A stretch of 33,158 bases of DNA. It comes from Flavobacteriales bacterium. Lineage in GTDB: Bacteria > Bacteroidota > Bacteroidia > Flavobacteriales_D > Sanyastnellaceae. A program made the translations under genes and the position numbers. How positions within the stretch are numbered: position 1 is the stretch's first letter; the number at the start of each line of letters is the position of its first letter. The notes under the pieces are model-generated. The model was not told the DNA's origin and did no database searches. It was given only the letters and a program-made list of their open reading frames with translations. Shown here in pieces: positions 15,378 through 24,800 of the stretch. The DNA lies in contig JADFAK010000011.1 of assembly GCA_015665315.1 (NCBI GenBank), positions 1 to 33,158 on the forward strand. The letters run 5' to 3'.

Positions 15378-16796
15378 TTAAATCTCTCGATCAATTATTT
15401 TTCTCAACGTGGGAGGGCTAATGCCAAGGATGGAAGCTGCCTTAGTCTTATTTCCAGAACACATTTCTAGAACCTGTACAACATGATGAAACTTTACATC
15501 TTCCAAAGCCATTGATATGCTCGACCTAGATACATTTTTAAACCTGTCGGGTAAGTCTGAAAGCGTTACCTCGGATTCGCACATGGCATAGAACCGCCTG
15601 AAGAGGTTTTCCGCTTCCCTAAAATTGCCCGGAAACGGATGTTCCAAGAGCCTGTCAACAACCTTATCTGAAAGATGCATCATACTTCTGTTCCAGGAAA
15701 TACTGATCTGTCTAGAAATGTGTTCAAACATCTCTAGCCTTTCCGCCTTTGTGAATTCCCGTACAGGGATAGTAACAATCTCCACTACACTTAAGCGATA
15801 GAAAAGATCAGCTCGAAACAATCCCAGCTCTACTAGTTGCCACAAGTTCTTCAATGAGCCACACACCACGCGAACATCAATGCTATATTCCTTAGTTGTC
15901 CCTATCGGCATAACAGTTCGCTCTTGTAAAACGCGTAACAGTGTTTTCTGCAATCGCTGCGAAATGTCTCCTATTTCATCTAAGAAAAGTACTCCTCCAT
16001 CTGCTTCACGAAATACTCCCTCTTGATCATCAATGGCACCAGTAAAGGCCCCTTTGACATGACCGAAAAGTCTGCTTTCTAATAAGTCATCCCCCATAGC
16101 CGCGCAGTTAAGCGCGATAAATTTTTTATTTCTCCTAAAAGAATTTTTGTGAATCCGGCGAGCGATTATTTCCTTGCCCGTTCCACTTTCACCAAACAAC
16201 ATAACAGTTGTGCTATTCGAACTTTGAGCTACCCTATCTACATTAAGGAACAACTCTTTTAGCTCGGCAGGAATAAAAAGGGTTCCCTCTTCCTCCTTGA
16301 CGTGGTTTTCAAGAATTGCCAAACCGTGAGCTTGTGTCCATAAATCTGGATCAACGTAGATTTTTTGAAATCTTGTGCGTTTCGAGGGAGGCCGAACCTG
16401 AAATAGTCTAGTATTTGTGAATTCAGTTCCTAGTATGTACCAAGCCATTTGCATCGCAGGTGTACCTGGAGAGATATAAATGTCTAATTCATCTTTAGTA
16501 TATTGGGCGAGTAAATCTCTTGATTTTGCCACAATCTCTTGAACGGATATCACATCCTCAAGAACAACAGACTTCAGCTGAACTTCAGAAGAATAAACTT
16601 CCTTCAGATGATCTGCTAACACTTCACCAGCTGTATCTGTCCCTTCTTGAAGTGAAGAAAGCAAGATGTGCTTGTCATAGAAAGCCTCATTGTTGTATAA
16701 ATCACAATGTGTTCCTTCTGGATTCACCCTCCGTCCCCCTGACTCAGAGGTCAGAAAATCATGTTTCGTTGCTATCCAAGAAACCAATAGTCTCAT
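15378..16796 (-). CDS. Sigma-54-dependent activator with N-terminal CARF-like sensor (RtcR-like), 472 aa
   Basis: ATG 16796 was chosen over an in-frame TTG 6 bp upstream. Residues 1-150 look like a Rossmann-type ligand sensor: start 'RLLVSWIATKHDF' and the loop 'YISPGTPAMQ' (107-116), the (S/G)GT..M pattern of CARF domains in RtcR-like regulators. An AAA+ domain follows, with Walker A 'GESGTGKE' (202-209), the intact sigma-54 contact loop GAFTGA (249-254) and Walker B 'LFLDEIGD' (270-277). A Fis-type helix-turn-helix ends it ('NKTKAASILGISPPTLRK', 449-466). It should activate sigma-54 promoters on binding a nucleotide or RNA-derived ligand. It is first in the five-gene operon. No sigma-54 promoter is visible nearby. 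Confidence 0.85.
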   Translation of the reverse strand: MRLLVSWIATKHDFLTSESGGRRVNPEGTHCDLYNNEAFYDKHILLSSLQEGTDTAGEVLADHLKEVYSSEVQLKSVVLEDVISVQEIVAKSRDLLAQYTKDELDIYISPGTPAMQMAWYILGTEFTNTRLFQVRPPSKRTRFQKIYVDPDLWTQAHGLAILENHVKEEEGTLFIPAELKELFLNVDRVAQSSNSTTVMLFGESGTGKEIIARRIHKNSFRRNKKFIALNCAAMGDDLLESRLFGHVKGAFTGAIDDQEGVFREADGGVLFLDEIGDISQRLQKTLLRVLQERTVMPIGTTKEYSIDVRVVCGSLKNLWQLVELGLFRADLFYRLSVVEIVTIPVREFTKAERLEMFEHISRQISISWNRSMMHLSDKVVDRLLEHPFPGNFREAENLFRRFYAMCESEVTLSDLPDRFKNVSRSSISMALEDVKFHHVVQVLEMCSGNKTKAASILGISPPTLRKIIDREI

Positions 16797-16938
16797 TGAC
16801 AATATTTTTTACACTCATATTAAACTCTTTCCGAATCCAAAGTTGGAATCCCTGATTTTGCTAGTGTGCCAATCAAGGAATGTCTCTTGCCCTCTAAAGA
16901 CACAAGATTCAACACCTACTTGATAAATCACAATAGCT

Positions 16939-16967
16939 CAAATCTAAAGCGACAATTACAAAGTCAA
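16939..16967 (-). promoter_or_regulatory. Bacteroidota-type promoter of the CARF/sigma-54 operon
   Basis: On the minus strand, TTG (16967-16965), 18 nt, then TAGATTTG (16946-16939), a perfect TAnnTTTG box. It predicts a leader of roughly 135 nt before ATG 16796. The 317-bp gap 16803-17119 holds this, the direct repeat just upstream, and a 7-bp inverted repeat (TGGAGGA 17044-17050, TCCTCCA 17076-17082). Confidence 0.45.
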
Positions 16968-16978
16968 TTGCGGGAAAC

Positions 16979-16994
16979 CACAGTGAGCACAGTG
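16979..16994. repeat. Direct repeat CACAGTG-AG-CACAGTG
   Basis: Two identical 7-bp units 9 bp apart (16979-16985, 16988-16994). They lie just upstream of the -33 box of the putative operon promoter, a position suited to a regulator site. Short and possibly coincidental. Confidence 0.3.
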
Positions 16995-17119
16995 TTCTGA
17001 AAAATGGTAGAATGGTCTTGTATAAGAATCGATAGCTGTGACTTGGAGGAGTCGTCCCAACAGTTAGAAGATTCTTCCTCCATGCTATGTAGCGCTAACC
17101 GGGATTAACATATAATCTT

Positions 17120-17287
17120 ATGAAGCGTTTAATTTTAATCCTAGCCCTTGTCGCTGGGACTTTGGCCTCTTGCACGAAAGAGGAATTTCAGATTCAGGAA
17201 CAGCCGACATTCCAAAAGGACTGTTGTGGCGACCAAGGAACAATTCCTCCTGACGACGACAAAGAAGAAGACGATAAGGGTGGGTAA
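17120..17287 (+). CDS. Small lipoprotein, 55 aa
   Basis: ATG 17120 encodes MKRLILILALVAGTLASCTK, a textbook lipoprotein signal with the lipobox cysteine at residue 18. A short polar mature part with a vicinal Cys pair (35-36) and an acidic tail (DDDKEEDDKGG) follows. Such small lipoproteins are common and usually uncharacterised in Bacteroidota. A strong hairpin terminator starts 4 bp after the stop, which supports a real transcript. It is divergent from the CARF/sigma-54 operon and could share its regulatory region, though no functional link is shown. Confidence 0.75.
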   Translation: MKRLILILALVAGTLASCTKEEFQIQEQPTFQKDCCGDQGTIPPDDDKEEDDKGG

Positions 17288-17290
17288 TGA

Positions 17291-17323
17291 AAAAGAGGCA
17301 CTGGAAACGGTGCCTCTTTTTTT
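17291..17323. terminator. Rho-independent terminator after the lipoprotein gene
   Basis: The stem AAAAGAGGCAC (17291-17301) pairs with GTGCCTCTTTT (17310-17320), an 11-bp match with an 8-nt loop, followed by more Ts. The A-run on the left makes it potentially bidirectional. Confidence 0.9.
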
Positions 17324-17404
17324 ATTGATGATTTTCAAAAAAAATGCTATTCGGGAATCATACCACTAAGTCAAAGTCGGGTGGCAATTATGATTAATAA
17401 TTCT

Positions 17405-17412
17405 TAGATTTG
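17405..17412 (+). promoter_or_regulatory. Bacteroidota-type -7 box before the truncated secreted gene
   Basis: TAGATTTG matches TAnnTTTG, 20 bp before ATG 17433. No good TTG is seen at the expected -33 position, so the call rests on the -7 box alone. Confidence 0.35.
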
Positions 17413-17432
17413 ATAATGTCCATTTCTAACAA

Positions 17433-17747
17433 ATGAGGTTCAAAATTCGATTCTTTACATTTTTGTTGTTTACATTTCTTTGCAGCCCATTGGAGATTTA
17501 TGCTCAATGTGAGAATAATTTGATTCAAAATGGTTCTCTGGATTGTATGTTAGGTAGTGATGTTACTGCAGGAGGCTGGTATTTGTTGGGTTCGCCTGAT
17601 TGCAATGATAATAGCGGCATTCTCAATACGTCTACCGGCTACGTTTGGTCTGGTGGACTGCCTATCCCGTCTACAGATGGAGGCACGTGGCAAACTTTTT
17701 ATGCTCAGTACCCCCCCCGATCAACTACACCCCCCAAGTGGGCTTAA
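17433..17747 (+). pseudogene. Secreted protein gene truncated by an IS remnant
   Basis: ATG 17433 begins a good signal peptide (about 25 residues ending ..EIYAQ) and a mature start 'CENNLIQNGSLDCMLGSDV' with Gly/Trp-rich repeats, typical of the N-terminal sugar-binding-like ('NGSLE..GGW') domain of large Bacteroidota secreted proteins. About 92 native codons remain. From 17708 the sequence is an IS66-like terminal repeat, and the reading frame ends in it after 'PPRSTTPPKWA'. No continuation of the gene was found on the far side of the IS remnants, so it is a 5' fragment. Confidence 0.7.
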
Positions 17748-18310
17748 AATTTTCTAGCAGTTCTGGGTTGATGTTGTTGGGAAGCAGTTCGTGTAGTTTA
17801 TCTGTGCGAATTTTCTTTGGATTGGAAAGGATCAAAGTGGTGGTTACAGACCTCAATGTTTTATTGGTTCGCTTCCCAACTTTGAAATCGATCACTTCCT
17901 TGCTGTCTTTTCTTATTGCGTATGCTATCCAAGTAAGGTTTCTTTTGTAGCACTATAAAAGTGCAAAGTTCATCTATTTGGTATTCTTTGACTTGGTAAA
18001 TTATTGGTCTCGGCAATCTGCTGGAGATTGATTGAATCCTGGACAAAACCGTATTCTTCGAAATCCCGAGGATTCTCGAAATACTTCGAATGCCTACCCC
18101 TTCTTTTACGAGCGTTTTGATCTGCCTATTTGTTGATGGCCTATATGATACGTACGAATACCTTGTTAGAAAAGTTCTACCACAGGACTTGCATTTGTAA
18201 CGTTGTTTGCCCTTCTTAGTTTTGCCGTATTTCACTAGTTGAATTTCATCAACACATTTGATACACGTATTACTAGTTTCTTGCATTACAGATCGATTTT
18301 CGACCTGCAA
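17708..18310 (-). mobile_element. Mosaic of IS66-like end and IS1-like remnant
   Basis: From 17708 the + strand reads GTACCCCCCCCGATCAAC, close to the start of IS66-family terminal repeats (GTAA.CG.CCG..CAAC..ACC). On the minus strand the last 22 codons before the stop, 'HELLPNNINPELLENF..', look like an IS66 TnpC C-terminus. Right of about 17794 the minus strand encodes an IS1-type transposase. Two different elements are thus joined, and both are incomplete. The right boundary is not defined. Confidence 0.5.
17725..18286 (-). pseudogene. IS1-family transposase (InsA/InsB-like), frameshifted and truncated
   Basis: ATG 18286 starts 'MQETSNTCIKCVDEIQLVKY', with the InsA-type zinc finger (CIKC near the start, CKSC about 30 residues later) and the HTH 'GIRSISRILGISKNTVLSRI'. 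The InsB-like catalytic part begins 'YQIDELCTFI'. An extra T near 'TTACTTGGATA' shifts the frame. In the next frame the expected 'YWIAYAIRKDSKEVIDFKVG' and 'KRTNKTLRSVTTTLIL' continue. The shift lies inside the DDE domain, not at the InsA/InsB junction, so it is probably a disabling mutation and not programmed frameshifting. The IS1 similarity stops at about 17794, where an IS66-like tail takes over. Confidence 0.7.
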
Positions 18311-18426
18311 AATAGCCTCGAATGGTATACCATCAACAAAGTAAATTAAAAACTAGTTTATCTGATACTGATTTTCAAGATGTTAGAGCCCCAGCTCTCA
18401 ATCGTCAACACGTTTGACCCATTACC

Positions 18427-18822
18427 TTATTCATTACAATCATATCTCAATTCCCAAAAAAGTGTAGACTCGTTGTTTTTGCGTCTAATTTTAAGGAATA
18501 AGGTGTTACTTTCTTTATGAAGGAAATCTCCGATTCGCACCATATCGTAGAAACCACTTTTTTCGTACCCGCAATCGAAGTTGTAAATCTGACCTTTTTC
18601 GGTTTGGATTTTTACTTTCGGATTAAGGTGATCCGTTTTGTCTTCGAATATTGCGATGATTTCACCTTCTATGGAATAAGCAAGTGCTATTTCTTTCATT
18701 TTACAATTGTTGTCGATTGAGTAATCAAGCATCAGATTTAAACCGATCACCAAAATGATGAAGACAAAATACAAAGAATAACGAATGAGTTTATTTTTAA
18801 AATTTAAATGAGTGTATGTCAT
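18427..18822 (-). CDS. Membrane protein next to the RHS gene, possible partner or immunity protein, 131 aa
   Basis: One hydrophobic helix near the N-terminus (about residues 14-33) anchors a soluble domain of about 95 residues, predicted mostly beta ('ALAYSIEGEIIAIFEDK', 'KVKIQTEKGQIYNFDCGYE', 'SNTLFLKIRRKN'). The family is not recognised by name. It starts 15 bp after the stop of the 3465-aa YD/RHS gene in the same direction, the usual place of an immunity gene for a polymorphic toxin. The RHS tail is not a recognised toxin, so the immunity role is only positional. Similar small anchored proteins behind RHS genes are, from memory, common in Bacteroidota. Confidence 0.7.
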   Translation of the reverse strand: MTYTHLNFKNKLIRYSLYFVFIILVIGLNLMLDYSIDNNCKMKEIALAYSIEGEIIAIFEDKTDHLNPKVKIQTEKGQIYNFDCGYEKSGFYDMVRIGDFLHKESNTLFLKIRRKNNESTLFWELRYDCNE

Positions 18823-18837
18823 TTTGTAGGTCTTTTA

Positions 18838-21800
18838 TTAATTTCCAAATAGGGAGGTATGTCCCCATTGATAAGATCCGCCAACTCTCAGTTTGGCTAC
18901 TTTAGAAGCCCTCATTATGCTGGAATTCATACCTCCAGAGGGTGAAGCCCAACCGCCGGAGGTAGTGTAGTTTTTTCCTTTAAATTGGAATAGAGAACCG
19001 CTTCCATTTCTATCGCCACCTCTTGTGGCTGATAATGGGCCGATTCCGACGTTAGACGACCAGTCTCTTCCTTCAAACATTCCTATGGTAAATTCTTTAT
19101 CACCCTCTTCCTTAACTATTCCAGCATTAAGACCGAGACCCAAATCAACTCCTACTCCTCCTGCAATTCTAAAATACCAACTATCTGAGCCATTTGAATC
19201 ATAAACTTTACCGACTGTTACGGAAGCACCCATTACGGGGATGAAAGATGCGGTTAATTCAACAAAGTGACCGTCAGTTAAAGGCTCTCCTGTTTTCTCA
19301 TCTATCAATTCTGGGGCCTCTGAATATGAATTTTCAGGCTGCTTTTCTTTTACCGGAGCGACACTTTCTCCATACTCACTAATCCATCTCTGATTGTGCA
19401 TAAAGTGACCGGCTTCACCTTTTGATTTAGCATCATTGTATTCCTTAAGAAATTTATCTTTATTTTCATCAGAAACTATGAAGGTAGCATTATTGCCATC
19501 TTTAGTATCGGCTAGGAGCGAGCCATCCGCACCTTCATATTTAGTGTCCAATAGTCCTGTGGGGTCAATCTTAGTCACTGGATTCCCACTTACATAATTA
19601 AATGCCGACATTGATATTCTTTCTATAGCCAACGGATCCAAACTCAAAAACCTCCCGATATCACTATCATAAAACCTAGCCCCACGGTAATCCAGTTCAG
19701 TCTCCTCATCTCTTTCATGATGAGTTGAGAAATACTTTTCTTTTGGACCAAAAGGACTCACATATCGTCGAAGTATTTTGGCGTAAGGATAATAATCAGC
19801 CATTTCTTCAACTACTCTTGAAACGCCACCTTCTAGTCCATTAGGTCCATATGTACATGAAGTATATGGTTTAAAAACCACTCTTGTATTTCCAAGATGA
19901 TCATGTACGTAGAAGCTTGGTTTTGGTAGACCTTTATCCACGAGATAGGTGTATTCACCAAAGACTGTAGGACTTCTGTAAGTTGGATCTCCAGTACCTC
20001 CACCCAACAAATCATCCACTGAAATACTCAATGTTCCTTGCCCCGTTCTATCAATTGCAATAAGCTGTGTCCTATTTCTGATCAATAGAGTAGAAGTAAG
20101 TACAAAATTGAAGTTAGGATTTCCATCAACTACATCTTGGTAAAATGACTCTAAGTATACCACTTCATCCGTACCATCAAGTAAACCACGAACAAGGTTC
20201 ATAGGATAGGTTGCTGAAGCAAGATGTGCGATGATTTGTTGAGTTACTTCGTCCTCCTGGTCAACCCTGGCATCAGTTGCTAGTTGAGTTAGGTAGAATG
20301 ATGGTGCCTGTTCAGTATTCGGCTGAATTTTGGCAAAACGATTATTGCCAAAAGTATAATATGTCCATGTGGTCTGATCATTGCCGTCCATGTTGTTGTG
20401 ACTGAGGACTGCTATATCTCTACCAAATGCATCTTTCCAATATATATCAGTGAGCATAATGCTGTTCAAGCCATTTTTAAACTCCTTGGCGATTCTTAAA
20501 TCTGCATCGTCATAATAGTAATGAGCCTGTTCTACTTTGTCGAGGTCATCTTGTGCGTCATATGTGTCTTTTTCAACTACCACAGGCAAATTAGCTCTTC
20601 CATAAGTTGTCCCCACTAATTTTCTGTAGCTATCGGTAAGTAAGTTTCCTGATCTGTCGTAGGTGTAGGTTCTATCACCAGTTTCAGCCAACCCGTAGTT
20701 GTTAATAGATGTAAGAATATTGCTTTCTTCAAAGTAGTCGTACATAAACTTGGACCTATACACACTGGCTTCGTCATCAGCGAATTCCATATTTATCCAG
20801 CGTTCTAACATAGTAAAGTTACCAATTCTATCAAAGTGATATTTTACATCTCCATTGTGCTGAGCCCCGTAAGTAGTTTGTATGTCTATTACTGTGTTAC
20901 CCACAAGAGCGTCAGCAGTTGTCAGCCTATTTAAATCATCATACTGGTATCCAAACATCGTTGCCTCAGAAAACATTTCGTTAGCACCAACATAACCAAG
21001 AACTGCCGCATCATAATCAATATCTCCATTTACAGGAGTAATGTCGAAATTTCCAGTCTCAATATTGGTGTTTCCAAGGTTGTATTCAGAAAGAATTCCG
21101 TTGATGTTTCCATTCCAATTGTTGTCATGACCGATGTTCTGATATTCAGAGTCAGTGCTCCAATTGTTATCATAGAACATGTTTTGGGTGTACAGAGTTC
21201 CTTCTATAACATTGAGTCTATCTCTGTCATCGTATAAATATTCGGTACTGTGAACCTCAATTGGTTCGTCGTCACATTCATCGTAAAAGTAGTCAGTCTT
21301 TGTAACCAGACCCAGCGCATCATTGTAGGTGTACTGTAGCAGCTTATTGCCTTGGTCTTGACTATTGTCAAGATTTACAAAAACCGAAGTCAATCTTCCA
21401 AAACCATCGTAATCAAAGTGGTACTGTAGATCTAAGTTTTGGTCTGAATTAAAATCGATGTTTTGGGTCAATAGATTACCAGCAAAATCGTAATCGGGGT
21501 AATCAATTCTCATCAAGATTCCTTTGTCGGTCGCTGTAATTCCATTGTGGTTGAATTGCTGTAATTCCCACTTGATTTGACCTTCATCATTGTACGAGTA
21601 ATACTTTACTTGAATTTCATCAGGATCATAAACAAGGGATTCTTCAGGGACATGAAAAGCACGTGAGTAACTTAGTTTACCAATCATGTTTTCTCTCAAG
21701 TTCTCCAAATAGTCTTCTTGAATTACAAATTCGTCGTCGAGTGGATAGAAATGAGGATTTGCTAAGCCAGAGACCACTAGTGTCCCGTCATAACGAGCAT

Positions 21801-24800
21801 AATAGAACTCCTTCTCTGGTTGGAAATGATCAAAAGTCAAATTGATTTGGCTAACAGTTTCTGCAACTTCTGACGGCTCGGAATCAACACCCATATTTGC
21901 CTCGGCTAACCACGAAAGAGTACTACGGTTTGTAAATACGTACACCATATGATCTATCATGGGGATGTTCGCATCAACTAAAGCGTTGTCGTTTACATCA
22001 GCATATTCTAGCGGGTCGAATGTTCGGTGTCCTTTCCAATAATCAGGAGACGCGACCCGTGTCTGCGTGATTAGTCTGCCGTGTGAATCATAATCATACT
22101 TTCTGTAGAAAGGTACCATCTCACCTTCAATTCCACCATCACCTGGATAATTAGGGTTCTCGACATAAATTCCAACAGAGCCATTTTTATCTTGTTCAAG
22201 CGTGACTTGTCCTCGCTTATTGTACATGTACTTCGTCTTTCCACCGTCTACGGTTTCTTTTTGGTACATATTGCCAAGTATGTTGTACAAATACTTGCTT
22301 TCTTGCTTTTCAGGATTAATGACTTTTGTCACGTTTCCGTTGCTGTCGAATTGGAACAACGTAATTGCCACACTATACTCGCTGATTATTTGTTTGGTGG
22401 CAACTTTTTGCCCAAGTGTATTGCTGTATTCGGTGACTGTTTTATCGTCTTCGTCGCTCACGATTTGTCTCCTGAATATACAATCAGCCCAGTCAGCTCC
22501 CATGATGTCATTCGCCTCTGCCATACTTAGGTTAAGATCACAGACAAATTCAAGCCCATTAATGAATTCATATTCGAAATTGACGCTTGGATCCACATTA
22601 ATATCGAGTCCTGGTTTTGATTGTCGAAGTGGTCTAGATCTCTGATCATCCTCATATTGAGACTCATTCCACAAAGTAGTTTCGCCCACATCTTGATTAA
22701 GAAGTGGAATTCTAGGAATAGTTGTTTGACCACCATCATTATCGGCAAATACTGCAAACGGCTTGTACTGTTTAATTGGTCTGTTCCATTGATCGTAGTC
22801 AGTTTGACCGCTGTATATTAAATAGCCTGAGTCCTCATTTATTCCAGATGAATGGGCAATTCTAGTCCATGAACTGTGATTTCTACCATAGGGATCGATA
22901 AAAGCACGAGATTGATGCGTTTCTCCAGAGTTGTCGTAGTAATTCAATGACTCAACGTAGTTGGCCGTTGTCTTGTCCATATATGAATCAGTAGAGGAAC
23001 CAACCCATGAATTGTACTTGTACTCTTTAAGCAAGTTGTCATTCTGAAAAACTTTCGAAAGGCGACCATACTCATCAAATTCGTTTGACGCTACCATGCC
23101 GTTTGCATCGGTCACAGATTTCAAAGACTTATCGATATGGTAGTCAAAATAGGTAGTAATTCTGTCATCTGAATCATATCCAACAGTCACTGAAATAGGG
23201 AGACCTTCATTCTTGGTGTAGGACTCTTGCCAAGGACCACAACCTTCATTCAGATTTACATACCACATTAAAAATGGAACGGGCCACTCGTATTTGGTTT
23301 TCAGCCCCTCTGCATCCTCGATGATTTCTACTTGCGCATTCGCGTTTCTAGTTAATATTTGAGAGGCCTGAAGATGATCATACGGATAAATCGGAAGCCA
23401 ATCATAAATATTAGTATGATCACCATCCTCAATTGAACGGAAGTCCATAAGAGGGTCAGTACATGTGTGTACTTTTTCTTCATCATAATAATAGCCGTAC
23501 TCATCATTAAAATACTGCAGAAACTCTTTGTTTTCGCTGTAAATGGTATCAACCTGAGTACTGATATTTCTCAAATAAAGTCTGTTTCTCAATTTGAGCC
23601 AGGTGGGCAGCGAACGATTAACAGGATCATTGGCCCCTGGAGCATGTCCTTCGCTTATTGCAGAGGCAATGTCATCGAATTCGGGCTTGTTGGGATCCCA
23701 GGTTCCCCCTCCATATACATCGATGTTCTCGTTTACGATGTTATTCCCCCAATCTTCGGCACAGAAATCAAAAAATCCTTCTTCGGTGATCTCTGTTGGA
23801 GAAGGGACATCGTTCCAGTCGGCATCGTAGTAGTAATAGTTTGATTTAACAGTGGCTTGCGAATCTGTTGTGTTTTTACCAATTGTACGATGCTCAAAAA
23901 CAAGGTTCAACATGTTTCGGGAACGTGTAAGTAGCATCCCATCAGGCTCTGGCATTTCGTAAGCGACACCATCTTTGAACCACTGTATATTGTAATTAGG
24001 AATAACCTCATATTCTTGAAGTCCACTCGCGTATTCATGGTCAGAATAGTAAGAAGAGATAAAATGTCTGTCGTACCTATTTTTAAGGTCGTAGTAATAA
24101 AAGTATTCTTGCTCGCTATATGCCCCTGGTGTTTGAGGCGAATAGTCCTTTTGCTTGTAAATCTGCCAGCTTGGCTCCCACTTGAGGTAAATTTCATCGA
24201 TCTCCTCTATACCCATGAGCTTTTTGTATCCATTACTTGTGGTACGACCATGAGGGTCAGCATCGTAGTATTCATATTCTGTAATGTTCTCGATGGCCAA
24301 CGGGGCAATGGTTAATTCACCACACACCCAGGGTGCGTACTCTTGAGTTTCTTGTATGGCGCCAAGATCCTCTGGGGATATTCCAGAAGAGGTTAATGCA
24401 GCCAAAAACGGATCGGTGAATACTTTGGGGCTGTTAAGAAGAATATCTCCAAGTACCTTCCTTGAAAATGTAGGGTCATTGACCAGAGTTGTCAAGATTG
24501 TCTCAGAAGGATAGGCATTGCCATTGGTTAAGATGCTCTTTACAATGTGTTCGCTCGGGGTAGGAGTTTTACCTAAAAATGACGTCAATAATACATCTCC
24601 AAAACCTTGACGCTTGATCAATATTTCCCGAGCACTGCCATCGTCTACATCATGATTATCAAAAAGAGTTATGAGTATATTGTCTCTAACCGTAGGTTGT
24701 TGTCGGATAATATCAACTACGTTGTTACTTCCCAATTGCGTGTTGTGAGTGACAAGTAGTTCCAACATGTCCGTTGACAGAAATGCCTGGGTTTTCAGAA

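Noticed and set aside
16857-16872. Possible sigma-54 promoter (minus strand TTGGCAC then GC)
   Set aside because: The GG and GC elements are 7 bp apart instead of the strict 10, so it cannot be a sigma-54 promoter.
17111-17116. TATAAT box before the 55-aa lipoprotein
   Set aside because: It is only 3 bp from the ATG and has no -35 partner, so it would give an almost leaderless mRNA.
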